Source: Herbidospora galbida (GTDB taxonomy: Bacteria > Actinomycetota > Actinomycetes > Streptosporangiales > Streptosporangiaceae). Taken from it: a stretch of DNA of 36,962 bases. How positions within the stretch are numbered: the stretch's first letter is position 1; every line of letters begins with the position of its first letter. The DNA is taken from positions 1 through 36,962 of the forward strand of contig NZ_SZQA01000055.1 of assembly GCF_005233835.1 (NCBI RefSeq), given 5' to 3'. The notes under the pieces are model-generated. The model was not told the DNA's origin. It saw nothing but the letters and a program-made list of their open reading frames with translations, and did no database searches. Both the position numbers and the translations under genes were made by a program. Positions 1 through 7,858 of this stretch are shown one piece after another.

Positions 1-755
1 CCGTCCGCTGGGCGGCGGCGCTCGGCGACCCCAGCAACGCCGCCTACGCCGCGGTCGCACGGGCCTCGGTGACCGACGCGGCCGGTGCGGTGCGGGCGCT
101 CGCGCCGCTCCACCGGACCGGCCACCGGGACGGCGTCGACGAGCCGGGCCTGGTCGGATGGCGGGAGGCGTATGTGGAGGCGCTGGTCCGGACCCGGGAA
201 CTGGAGACCGCCGGGGTCGTGCTGGCGGACCTGGAGCGGCTGGCGGAGGCGCGCGACCGGGCGTCGGCGCTCGTGGCGGCCGGCCGGGCGCGCGGCATGC
301 TGATGGCCGAGATGGGGCGGCGCGTGGAAGCGGAGGCGGCCTTCGAGGGTGCGCTCATCCAGGCGAAAAGGGCGGCTCAGCCGTACGAGACCGCCCTGAC
401 GCACCTGGAGTTCGGCGCGTTCCTGCGCCGGGGCGCGGCCCGCCGCCAGGCCGCCAGCCACCTGAGGGCCGCCCGCGACCTGCTCGCCCCGCTGGGCGCG
501 GCCCCCGCGCTGGCCCGCTGCCGCCGTGAACTGGCCGCCTGCGGCGCCGCCGATCAGGTCAGGCCGGCGGGCCCCCGCGCCCTCACGCCCCAGGAACACG
601 CGGTGGCCCGCCTCGTGGCGGCCGGCCTGACCAACCGGCAGGTGGCCCGCGAGCTGGTGCTCAGCGTGAAGACGGTCGAGTACCACCTCGGCCACGTCTT
701 CGTCAAGCTCGACATCGGCTCCCGGGCCCAGCTCGCCCGCCGCTTCAGGGAGTGA
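1..755 (+). CDS. LuxR-family transcriptional regulator, C-terminal part (5' truncated by window edge)
   Basis: The frame is already open at the first bases, so the true start lies upstream and only the last ~250 residues are present. The C-terminal ~60 residues form a LuxR-type helix-turn-helix: [20 protein letters not shown], then the recognition-helix region [15 protein letters not shown]. Upstream is an Ala/Arg/Leu-rich helical stretch like the TPR-like region of large LAL/MalT-type regulators (ATPase, then TPR, then HTH). The ATPase part cannot be seen, so membership of the LAL class is inference. Presumed role: DNA-binding activator of an unknown regulon. It converges on the small gene at 774-1211 with only 18 bp between the stops. 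Confidence 0.85.
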   Translation, partial: VRWAAALGDPSNAAYAAVARASVTDAAGAVRALAPLHRTGHRDGVDEPGLVGWREAYVEALVRTRELETAGVVLADLERLAEARDRASALVAAGRARGMLMAEMGRRVEAEAAFEGALIQAKRAAQPYETALTHLEFGAFLRRGAARRQAASHLRAARDLLAPLGAAPALARCRRELAACGAADQVRPAGPRALTPQEHAVARLVAAGLTNRQVARELVLSVKTVEYHLGHVFVKLDIGSRAQLARRFRE

Positions 756-773
756 CGGGCGGGCACGACCGGT

Positions 774-1211
774 TCAGGGGGACAGCGCGATCTGGTCGAG
801 GTCCACGATGCCCTTGATGGGCCCGGCGACCCCGAGACCGTCGATGTAGGTCAGCACCGCGCTGACGTTGTAGGCGTCTCCCGCGAAGGCGGCGGCCGGC
901 ACCAGCACGTCCACCACGTGGACGCCGCCCGCGGGCAGCGGCTGCGTGGGCTGGTCCGGCGCGGCCGTAGAGAAGTCGGGGATGGCGCCGACTCCGTCGA
1001 ACCGCGCCTCCGCGCGGAAGGATCCGCCGATCATGGTGGCCAGGACGCCGCTCAGGGTCCAGCGCACCCGCACCCGGAGGTCGGTGCCCGCCTTGATGAC
1101 CTCTTCCGGCTGGTTGCCGTCGTTGTCCAGGACCTCGGCCTCGACCGTGGCGGCGAGGAGCGCCGCCGTCAGTCCCTTGGGGACACTGATCTTCCCCGTT
1201 TTCACTGCCAT
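774..1211 (-). CDS. Hypothetical beta-rich protein, 145 aa
   Basis: This is a complete 145-residue frame with an ATG start at 1211 preceded by a GGAG-type ribosome binding site (CGGAGAAACTC before the ATG). I do not recognise the family. The sequence alternates hydrophobic and polar residues (for example VRVRWTLSG, GVHVVDVLVPAAAF, YNVSAVLTYIDG), which suggests an all-beta, immunoglobulin-like sandwich. There is no signal peptide, transmembrane helix or cysteine, so it is probably cytoplasmic. It is divergent from the peptidoglycan-binding-like gene at 1352, and the 140-bp gap probably holds both promoters. That the two act together is only a possibility. Confidence 0.7.
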   Translation of the reverse strand: MAVKTGKISVPKGLTAALLAATVEAEVLDNDGNQPEEVIKAGTDLRVRVRWTLSGVLATMIGGSFRAEARFDGVGAIPDFSTAAPDQPTQPLPAGGVHVVDVLVPAAAFAGDAYNVSAVLTYIDGLGVAGPIKGIVDLDQIALSP

Positions 1212-1351
1212 GAGTTTCTCCGTTTTCGTCTGGATCGAGTGCTCAGAACGCTACGGAGCAGGTCACCGGCGTCGCTTCAGGCGACGAACCGGGCATATCC
1301 CCTGGGTGCTCCCTGGGTTCGCCGACCCCGGACCCGCCTACCGTCGCCCTC

Positions 1352-2905
1352 ATGACGGACTTCCTCCGCTGGCTGATCGCCACCCTGACCCGCCCCACCT
1401 CGGGTCTGTTCGGCGAGCTCGACCTCCGCGACGGCGACCGTGACCCCGCCCCGGGCACGACCGCCCGCTACGCCGGTCAGGACCGACCCGGCCTGCTCGG
1501 CGCCACCCACGTCCACGACCTCAACCAGGCCCTGCGCACCCTCGGCTTCCTGATCGCCCCCACGGGGGGCGAGTTCACCCGCGACACCCGCTGGGCCCTG
1601 CAGGAGTTCCAGCGGTACGCCACCCTCCCGGCCTCCGCCGTGGAGCGGTTCCCCCACCTGCCCCGCTGGTCGGACCGGCTCGTGGCCCTCCCGATCGCCG
1701 TCCACGAGCGCTACCGGGGGACCGCCACCGGCGTGCTCAACGCCTGGACCCGCTTCACCCTGCGCCACTGGCTGGCCAACGGCCGCCGCTGCCCGGTCGT
1801 CGTCGAGGCCAGGAAGGGCGACGGCGTGGTCGCCGACAACGTCTGGCGGCCCGACGAGGTGCCGGACGACACGCCCCGGTTCCACGCCCTGGACTTCAGC
1901 GGGGCCTGGAAGGCCGCCGAGCCCGACGTCGCCGGCGACTTCACGCCCGCGGTCCGGGGCGGCGCGCGGTCGGTGCCGCCGATCCACACCTGGCAGCCGC
2001 TCGGCGAGGTGCTGCCGGAGCACCTGCTGCCCGGTTCGCCCGCGATCGGGGACCTGACCGTCGCGGCGCTGAGCACCTTCAAGGTGGTGCGCGCGGTCGC
2101 CGACGTGGAGTGCTACGGCTACTTCGACAGCCTCAACGCCTACGACAACGGCTACCTGTCGCTCGGCCTGTGCCACTGGACGGCGGGGCTGCGCGGCAAC
2201 CCGGAGACGGCCGTCGAGAAGGCCGAGCTGTGGCCGTACCTGAGCCTGCTCAAGAGCCGTGACCGGGCCGCCTTCGACGAGGCGGTCGGGCGGTTCGGGC
2301 TCGACGTGGTGCCCTGGGAGTCGGTCGAGTTCAACGCCAACCAGCGCAAGTACGTGGGGCGCGCTCTGGTCGTACAGGAGAAGGGAGACCCGGTTCCGCT
2401 CCCGGCCACCAGGAGCGAGTACGACGTCTTCCGCGGCTGGCACTGGTTCCACCGTTTCCAGATGGCCTGCCGCACGGTCGACGGCTTCCGCCGGGGCATG
2501 TGGACGATGAGCCGCATCCGCCTGCGCGACATCCTGTCGATCCCCTGGGACGGCCACCGCGTCGGCGACGTCGTCACCTCCGAACGCGGCGTGGCGCTGC
2601 TCCTGCGCTGGCACGTCAACCGGCCCGCCGACGTCTGCACCGGGGGTCAGGCCGGTCCGGGGCTCGCCATCGCCCGGACGGCCGCCGGGCTGACCGGCGA
2701 CCCGGCGGGCTGGGGCGACGCCGAGGAGCTGGCCCTGATCGCCGAGCTGGTCAAAGCGGCCCCGGCCGCCCTCACCGACTCCATGAAGTACGTCGAGGCG
2801 TGGCCGGAGAAGATGTCCAAGACACGCGGCTACACGCTGCCGACGGCGGGGCTGCGGCTCAGCGCGGCCCGTGGCTCCTTCGCCCTCGACACCTCCGGTC
2901 TATGA
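1352..2905 (+). CDS. Peptidoglycan-binding-like / putative lysozyme-fold protein, 517 aa
   Basis: The start is ATG at 1352. Residues ~50-95 look like a peptidoglycan-binding (PGRP-like) repeat: VHDLNQALRTLGFL, then RDTRWALQEFQRYA, the usual 'L..LG(F)...G.(F)...T..A...FQ' pattern. The central part contains ECYGYFDSLNAYDNGYLSLG followed by CHWTAG, which resembles the active-site region of chitosanase/lysozyme-like glycoside hydrolases; the Glu and Asp there are candidate catalytic acids. No signal peptide is evident, so a cytoplasmic or non-classically released protein is possible. The last bases overlap the 3' end of the convergent MarR gene. The binding-domain call is fair; hydrolase activity is a guess from motif shape. 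Confidence 0.8.
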   Translation: MTDFLRWLIATLTRPTSGLFGELDLRDGDRDPAPGTTARYAGQDRPGLLGATHVHDLNQALRTLGFLIAPTGGEFTRDTRWALQEFQRYATLPASAVERFPHLPRWSDRLVALPIAVHERYRGTATGVLNAWTRFTLRHWLANGRRCPVVVEARKGDGVVADNVWRPDEVPDDTPRFHALDFSGAWKAAEPDVAGDFTPAVRGGARSVPPIHTWQPLGEVLPEHLLPGSPAIGDLTVAALSTFKVVRAVADVECYGYFDSLNAYDNGYLSLGLCHWTAGLRGNPETAVEKAELWPYLSLLKSRDRAAFDEAVGRFGLDVVPWESVEFNANQRKYVGRALVVQEKGDPVPLPATRSEYDVFRGWHWFHRFQMACRTVDGFRRGMWTMSRIRLRDILSIPWDGHRVGDVVTSERGVALLLRWHVNRPADVCTGGQAGPGLAIARTAAGLTGDPAGWGDAEELALIAELVKAAPAALTDSMKYVEAWPEKMSKTRGYTLPTAGLRLSAARGSFALDTSGL

Positions 2906-3322
2906 CGGGCCGGCCAGCGCCTCGATCGCCGGGAGCGCGGCGGCCAGGGCGCTGCGCTGGTCGGCGGGCAACGCGTTGATGCGGGCGGCGAAGAAGGCGA
3001 TGCCGTCGCCGCGCAGCCGGGTCAGCTCGGCCCGGCCGGTCGGGGTCAGGCTGATGAGGGAGGCCCGTCCGTCGGCCGGGTCGGCCACCCGCGTCACCAG
3101 GCCCAGGTGCTCCAGACCGGCCACCACCCGGCTGAGCGTCGGCGCGCTGACGCCCTCCTCGGCGGCCAGGTCGACCAGCCGGACCGGCCCCAGAGTGGCC
3201 ACCGCGCCCAGGGTCGAGGTCTGGCCGGCGGTCAGGTCGCCCCTGGTCTGCCGGCGGCTGCGCCTGGCCAGCCGGGCCAGCGCCGTCTTGAGCCGTTCGG
3301 CCAGCACGTCGACGTCGGTCAT
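2900..3322 (-). CDS. MarR-family transcriptional regulator
   Basis: This is a 140-residue winged-helix protein. The core LVDLAAEEGVSAPTLSRVVA (recognition helix) is followed by the wing RVADPADGRASLISLTPTGR, which carries the DxR(A)xxxxLT signature of MarR proteins. The ATG at 3322 overlaps the stop of the upstream MFS gene (ATGA, 3319-3322), so the two are translationally coupled. Known role of such pairs: a repressor of the adjacent efflux pump that is released by the pump's substrate. A candidate operator lies upstream of the MFS gene at 5018-5056. The 3' end overlaps that of the convergent gene at 1352-2905 by 6 bp. Confidence 0.93.
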   Translation of the reverse strand: MTDVDVLAERLKTALARLARRSRRQTRGDLTAGQTSTLGAVATLGPVRLVDLAAEEGVSAPTLSRVVAGLEHLGLVTRVADPADGRASLISLTPTGRAELTRLRGDGIAFFAARINALPADQRSALAAALPAIEALAGPS

Positions 3323-5013
3323 GACCGGTTCACCGTGACCGCGGTGACCGCCAGCTCGTCGTGGACGTACCGGCGGCCTCTCAGCAGCGAGGCGACGGCG
3401 GCGACCAGCGACATGGCGATGGCCAGCAGGAACACCACCACCAGACCTTGGTGGAAGGGGCCGGAGACGAGGTTCGGGAAGTACTCGCGGCCGGTCAGGG
3501 TCGCGGCGTTCGCCGGGGTCAGGTGGGCGAGGGCGCCGGTCGGGCCGAGCAGGTTCCCGATGGGGTTGTAGCCCAGGAAGGCGGCGAAGAGCGTGCCGAC
3601 CGGGGGCAGCGCGCCGATCGTGGCGGCGAGCGCCGGCGGGACGCCGTGCTGGGCGAGGCCGCCGGTCAGGGTCTGCGGCAGGGTGGCGGCCAGGCCGGCG
3701 ATCATCAGCGAGAAGAACACGCCGATCGAGAGCACCATCCCGGCGTTGGTGAACGTCGCGCGCATGCCCGAGGCCACGCCGCGCTGCCCGGCCGGGACCG
3801 AGTTCATGATCGCGGTGGTGTTGGGCGCGGTGAACAGGCCCGACCCGACGCCGTTGAGGAAGATCAGCGCCGCGAACACCCAGTACGGGAAGTCGATCGG
3901 CACCAGCAGCAGCCCGAGGAAGGCCAGCGCGGACAGCATCAGTCCGCCGGAGGCGAAGGCGCGGGCGCCGTGCCGGTCGGACAGGTGGCCGGAGATCGGG
4001 CCCGCCAGCAGGAATCCGGCCGTCAGCGGCAGCAGGTAGATGCCGGCCCACAGCGGGGTGTCCTCGAACCGGTAGCCGTGCAGCGGCAGCCAGATGCCCT
4101 GGAGCCAGATGATCAACATGAACTGCAGGCCGCCGCGGGCGACCGAGGCCAGCAGCCCGGCCACGTTCCCGGCCGCGAAGGCCCTGATGCGGAACAGCGA
4201 CAGGTGGAACATCGGCTGCGCCACCTTGGTCTCGATCAGGCAGAAGGCCGCGAGGATCACCACGCCCACGGCGATCCCGCCGATCACGAGCGGGTTGGTC
4301 CAGCCCATCGAGTGGCCGCCGTAGGGCTGGATGCCGTAGGTCACCGCCGCCAGCACCATCGTGAGGCCGGTCGCGAAGGCCAGGTTCCCCCACCAGTCGA
4401 TCTTCGCACCCTCCACCCGGGTGACCGTCTCCCGAAGGCTCCGGTACGCCCACACCGTCCCGATGATCCCGATGGGCACCGAGGCCCAGAACACCAGCCG
4501 CCAGTCGAGCTGCGACAGCAGCCCGCCCGCGACCAGCCCCAGGAAGGTCCCGGCGATGCCGGCCACCTGGTTGACGCCCATCGCCATGCCGCGCCGCCCG
4601 GCGGGGAACGCGTCGGTCAGGATCGCCGCCGAGTTGGCCATCAGCAGCGCGCCCCCGACGCCCTGGAACAGCCGCCAGCCGATCAGCCAGAGCGCGCCGC
4701 CCGACTGCTGGAAGGGGTCGAGCGCCAGCACCACCGTGCCGACGGTGAAGACGGCGAAGCCGGCGTTGTACATGCGGACCCGGCCGAACATGTCGCCCAG
4801 ACGGCCCAGCGTGACCACCAGGACGGCCGAGACGAGCATGTAGCCCATCAGGATCCACAGCAGGTAGGAGACGTTGCCGGGCTCCAGCGGATTCAGGTGG
4901 ATGCCGCGGAAGACGGCCGGCAGCGAGATGATCACGATTGAGGAGTTGACGGTGGCGAGCAGCATGCCCAGGGTGGTGTTGCTCAGCGCGATCCACGGAT
5001 AACGGTCCGACAT
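3319..5013 (-). CDS. MFS drug:H+ antiporter, DHA2 (14-TMS, EmrB/QacA type)
   Basis: This 564-residue protein has about 14 hydrophobic helices, the length usual for the DHA2 family. Motif A follows the second helix (TLGRLGDMFGRVRMYNAGF), and the motif-C region is rich in Gly (GVGGALLMANSAAI). Expected role: proton-driven export of a drug or other amphipathic compound across the cytoplasmic membrane; the substrate cannot be read from sequence. The start is ATG at 5013 with a G-rich stretch (GGGGG) upstream. It is the first gene of a two-gene operon with marR. The 5' region carries an imperfect inverted repeat that probably binds that MarR protein. Confidence 0.92.
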   Translation of the reverse strand: MSDRYPWIALSNTTLGMLLATVNSSIVIISLPAVFRGIHLNPLEPGNVSYLLWILMGYMLVSAVLVVTLGRLGDMFGRVRMYNAGFAVFTVGTVVLALDPFQQSGGALWLIGWRLFQGVGGALLMANSAAILTDAFPAGRRGMAMGVNQVAGIAGTFLGLVAGGLLSQLDWRLVFWASVPIGIIGTVWAYRSLRETVTRVEGAKIDWWGNLAFATGLTMVLAAVTYGIQPYGGHSMGWTNPLVIGGIAVGVVILAAFCLIETKVAQPMFHLSLFRIRAFAAGNVAGLLASVARGGLQFMLIIWLQGIWLPLHGYRFEDTPLWAGIYLLPLTAGFLLAGPISGHLSDRHGARAFASGGLMLSALAFLGLLLVPIDFPYWVFAALIFLNGVGSGLFTAPNTTAIMNSVPAGQRGVASGMRATFTNAGMVLSIGVFFSLMIAGLAATLPQTLTGGLAQHGVPPALAATIGALPPVGTLFAAFLGYNPIGNLLGPTGALAHLTPANAATLTGREYFPNLVSGPFHQGLVVVFLLAIAMSLVAAVASLLRGRRYVHDELAVTAVTVNRS

Positions 5014-5017
5014 GAGG

Positions 5018-5056
5018 CCCCCAACAACTTGCTTACCCTAACTAACGAGTTGGGGG
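5018..5056. promoter_or_regulatory. Candidate MarR operator upstream of the MFS gene
   Basis: CCCCCAAC (5018-5025) is repeated inverted as GTTGGGGG (5049-5056). Inside it, AACTTGCTTA and TAACGAGTT form a second imperfect dyad around TTACCCTAA. It begins 5 bp upstream of the MFS start codon. Assigning it to the MarR protein is inference from position and symmetry. Confidence 0.5.
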
Positions 5057-5080
5057 TGGCGAAAAATGCCCCATACAACA

Positions 5081-5116
5081 CGAAAAGGGACGCGCGGGAT
5101 CGCGCGTCCCTTTTCG
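5081..5116. terminator. Strong hairpin terminator between the MFS and exopolysaccharide operons
   Basis: A perfect 16-bp inverted repeat, CGAAAAGGGACGCGCG (5081-5096) and its complement (5101-5116), has a 4-nt loop. The arms end in A4/T4 runs, so it can act in either direction. It lies 3' of the minus-strand exopolysaccharide operon. Confidence 0.8.
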
Positions 5117-5130
5117 GTTGCGTTCTGTCA

Positions 5131-5297
5131 GGCAGATGCAGAGCGCGGGCCACGACCGGCCTTCGGCCGGCCGCGTCTCGCGTACCTGGGCAGATTCAGA
5201 GCGCGAGCCACGACCGGCCTTCGGCCGGCCGCGTCTCGCGTACCTGGGCAGATTCAGAGCGCGAGCCACGACCGGCCTTCGGCCGGCCGCGTCTCGC
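5131..5297. repeat. Array of three 58-bp tandem repeats with palindromic core
   Basis: A 51-bp unit begins at 5131, 5189 and 5247, separated by the 7-bp spacer GTACCTG (period 58). Copies 2 and 3 are identical over the unit; copy 1 differs at two bases. Each unit contains a 6-bp perfect stem, CCGGCC-TTC-GGCCGG. The third unit ends one base before the stop codon of the UDP-glucose dehydrogenase gene. A fourth copy (46 of 51 identical) lies at 16896-16946 on the minus strand. The unit reads through in several frames, but the translations are unlike any neighbouring protein. I interpret it as a REP/BIME-like intergenic element. Confidence 0.9.
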
Positions 5298-6629
5298 TTA
5301 CGGCATGCCGAGCGCCCGGTACTCCCAGCCCTCGGCGCGCCAGAACTCGGCGTCGAGCGCGTGGCGGCCGTCGACGATGCGGCGGTGCTTGACCACGGAG
5401 GCCAGGGCCGACGGCTCGATCTCGCGGAACTCGGTCCACTCGGTCAGCAGCACCACGACGTCGGCGTCGGCCGCCACGTCCATGGCGCTGGTGCCGTAGC
5501 GCAGCTCGGGGTAGGCGCGGCGGGCGTTGTCGAGCGCGGCCGGGTCGTAGACCCGCACGTTGGCGCCCAGGCCGTGCATGGTGCGGGCCACGTCGAGCGC
5601 GGGGGCGTCGCGGATGTCGTCGGAGTTCGGCTTGAAGGCCGCGCCGAGGCAGGCCACCTTCTTGCCGTTCAGCTGCCCGCCGACCATCTCACGGACCAGG
5701 TCGATCGTGCGCGAGCGGCGGCGGCGGTTGATCGCGTCCACCTCGCGCAGGAACGACACGGCCTGGCCGACGCCGATCTCCTCGGCCCGGGAGGCGAAGG
5801 CGCGGATGTCCTTGGGCAGGCAGCCGCCGCCGAAGCCGAGACCGGGCTGGAGGAACCGGCCGCCGATGCGGTCGTCGAAGGCCAGCGCCTTGGCCAGGTG
5901 ACGCACGTCGGCCCCGGTGGCCTCGCAGATCTCCGCCATCGCGTTGATGTAGGAGATCTTCGTGGCCAGGAACGAGTTCGCGGCCACCTTCACGAGCTCC
6001 GCGGTGGCCAGGTCGGTCACCACGACCGGGGTGTCGTTGTCGATGATCGGCCGGAACGACGCCTCGAGCTGCTCACGCGCCCAGTCGGAGGCCACGCCGA
6101 ACACCAGCCGGTCGGGACGCAGGGTGTCCTCGACCGCGAAGCCCTCACGCAGGAACTCGGGGTTCCAGGCGAGCTCGACCTCGTCGCCGGCCGGGGCCAG
6201 CTCCTTGATCAGGCCGGTCAGGCGGGCGGCGGTGCCGACGGGGACGGTCGACTTGCCGACGACCAGGACCTTGCGGTCCAGGAGCGGGGCCAGAGCGGTC
6301 ACGGACGCGTCGACGTAGGTCAGGTCGGCGGCGTCCATGCCGGGCTTCTGCGGGGTGCCCACACAGATGAAGTGCACGTCACCGTGGGCGGCGGCCTCCT
6401 CGACCGACGTGGTGAACCGGAGTCGGCCGGTCGCCATCGTCTTGGCGAGCAGTTCGGGCAGACCTGGCTCGAAGAAAGGCACCTCGCCGGATTGCAGCCG
6501 TTCGATCTTGCGGGGGTCGGTGTCGAGTCCGACCACCTCATAGCCGAGGGAGGCCATGCAGATCGCGTGAGTGGCTCCGAGATACCCGGTCCCGATGACG
6601 GTGATCCGGGGGAGTGCGGTTTCAGTCAT
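5298..6629 (-). CDS. UDP-glucose 6-dehydrogenase (UDP-glucose/GDP-mannose dehydrogenase family)
   Basis: This 443-residue enzyme is predicted to oxidise a nucleotide sugar twice with NAD+, giving a nucleotide uronic acid (UDP-glucose to UDP-glucuronate). Visible features: an N-terminal Rossmann motif (VIGTGYLGATHA), the VGTPQKPG region, the Lys/Asn helix of the central domain, the catalytic cysteine in FGGGCLPKD (about residue 270), and the C-terminal motif AFKPNSDDIRDAP. UDP-glucose rather than GDP-mannose is the likelier substrate by overall resemblance, but the two subfamilies are hard to separate by eye. It is the last gene of the five-gene operon, 21 bp after the third beta-helix gene, with a GAGAGAAC ribosome binding site. 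It would supply the uronic acid precursor for the GT2 polymerase. Confidence 0.93.
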   Translation of the reverse strand: MTETALPRITVIGTGYLGATHAICMASLGYEVVGLDTDPRKIERLQSGEVPFFEPGLPELLAKTMATGRLRFTTSVEEAAAHGDVHFICVGTPQKPGMDAADLTYVDASVTALAPLLDRKVLVVGKSTVPVGTAARLTGLIKELAPAGDEVELAWNPEFLREGFAVEDTLRPDRLVFGVASDWAREQLEASFRPIIDNDTPVVVTDLATAELVKVAANSFLATKISYINAMAEICEATGADVRHLAKALAFDDRIGGRFLQPGLGFGGGCLPKDIRAFASRAEEIGVGQAVSFLREVDAINRRRRSRTIDLVREMVGGQLNGKKVACLGAAFKPNSDDIRDAPALDVARTMHGLGANVRVYDPAALDNARRAYPELRYGTSAMDVAADADVVVLLTEWTEFREIEPSALASVVKHRRIVDGRHALDAEFWRAEGWEYRALGMP

Positions 6630-6650
6630 TGTCAGTTCTCTCGCAGAAAC

Positions 6651-7856
6651 TCAGGAGCATTCGCTCTTCTTGGTGAGCGGGCCGCCGGTCACCTCGTTGT
6701 CGCAGGAGATCGTGTTGCCGCCTGCGGTGTCGTTGATGCCGTAGCCCCCTGAACCGCCCAGATCGATGACGTTGGCCCGGAAGGTGTTCCCGGTTCCCCA
6801 GCCATTGATGATCTTGTGGGTCTGGAAGCCGTCCGCGGGGGAGCCGCGGCCGGTGTTGCGTTCGATCAGGTAGCCGTTCCCCTTGACGTCCACCCAACTG
6901 TCGTTGTGGCCATCGCCGGTGATCATCGAGCCGTCGAAGATGTTCCCGATGATCTTGCCGTCGGAGGTGCCCTCCTTGATGTCGATGGCCTCCGCGGTGG
7001 CGCGGATGACGTTCCCGCGCGCGATGTTGCGGTCGCTCTTGTCCATCTGGCCGCCGGAGAAGGTGGCCCAGTTGCTCTCGGCGGTGCCGAAGTAGACCCC
7101 CTCGCCGTACTTGTCCTTACGGAGTCCGGTGCCCCAGATGAGGTTGTACTGGGCGATGTTGTCGGAGCTGAAGTTCCTGAAGTGGATGGCCTCGTCGCCG
7201 ATGTGGTTGACGTCGAGGTCCTGGACCACGTTGAAGTTCGACTTGTCGGCCATGACGCCCTTCTGGGCGTGCCGGACGGTGAAGCCGATGAGCCGCCAGT
7301 AGTCGGCCTCGTTCAGGTGGAAGGCGTAGCCCTCCTTGAGGCCGCCGCCGTCGATGATCGCGTCGCGGGAGCCGCAGACGAAGATCGGCTGGTCCTTGGT
7401 GCCCTTCGTCGCGGCCGCGAAATGACCCTGGTACTCGCCCGGCTCCATGAAGATCACGGTGCCCGGCGTGGCCGAGGCGAGGGCCTCGGTGAGCTCGTCG
7501 GCGGTGGTCACGGTCACGGTCGCCTCGGGACAGGCGATCTTGCCCTCGCCGTCGGGGATCGCGATGTCCGGAGGCTGCTGGACGGCGGTGAACGGCTCGA
7601 AGTCCTCCTTCTTCTCGTCCTCCTCCCGCACCTGCTCCTCCTCCTGGAAGTCTTCACCGGAGTCGTCGGCCCCCAACGTCGGCAGGGGCCGCTGACCGGT
7701 CTCGGGCTGGATGTTCTCGACCACCATGCCGGGTTGTTGCTCCTGACCACCGCCGCCGAAGATCCCGTACAGGACGACCACGATCAGGATCGTGAAGGCC
7801 GCACCGGCCCCCGCCGCGATCATGGTCTTCTTGTCGATGTCGATCTCGATGCGCAT
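6651..7856 (-). CDS. Membrane-anchored right-handed beta-helix protein (possible polysaccharide lyase or epimerase)
   Basis: A 401-residue protein. The start is ATG at 7856, two bases after the previous stop, with GAAAGGA as ribosome binding site. Residues ~10-33 form a single transmembrane segment (AGAGAAFTILIVVVLYGIF). A ~50-residue linker follows that is very acidic (DDSGEDFQEEEQVREEDEKK). The extracytoplasmic domain, from about residue 110, begins with CPEATVTVTT and shows beta-helix coils typical of pectate-lyase-like proteins (PGTVIFMEPGEYQG, DAIIDGGG, DYWRLIGFTVRHAQKG, GNVIRATAEAIDIKEGTSDG). Only three cysteines are outside the anchor, one near each end of the domain. It is not closely similar to the two AlgG-like neighbours. 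Trimming, modifying or exporting the polymer is inferred from context; no catalytic triad could be assigned. Confidence 0.85.
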   Translation of the reverse strand: MRIEIDIDKKTMIAAGAGAAFTILIVVVLYGIFGGGGQEQQPGMVVENIQPETGQRPLPTLGADDSGEDFQEEEQVREEDEKKEDFEPFTAVQQPPDIAIPDGEGKIACPEATVTVTTADELTEALASATPGTVIFMEPGEYQGHFAAATKGTKDQPIFVCGSRDAIIDGGGLKEGYAFHLNEADYWRLIGFTVRHAQKGVMADKSNFNVVQDLDVNHIGDEAIHFRNFSSDNIAQYNLIWGTGLRKDKYGEGVYFGTAESNWATFSGGQMDKSDRNIARGNVIRATAEAIDIKEGTSDGKIIGNIFDGSMITGDGHNDSWVDVKGNGYLIERNTGRGSPADGFQTHKIINGWGTGNTFRANVIDLGGSGGYGINDTAGGNTISCDNEVTGGPLTKKSECS

Positions 7857-7858
7857 GG

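Noticed and set aside
5131-5297. CRISPR array
   Set aside because: The spacer between units is an identical 7-bp sequence rather than unique 30-40 bp spacers, the unit has a strong GC palindrome, and no cas genes are near.
5118-6752. Long plus-strand open frame across the repeat array and UDP-glucose dehydrogenase gene
   Set aside because: It is antisense to a clear enzyme gene; its His/Asp/Val/Gly-rich translation is typical of the shadow of a high-GC gene and has no ribosome binding site.
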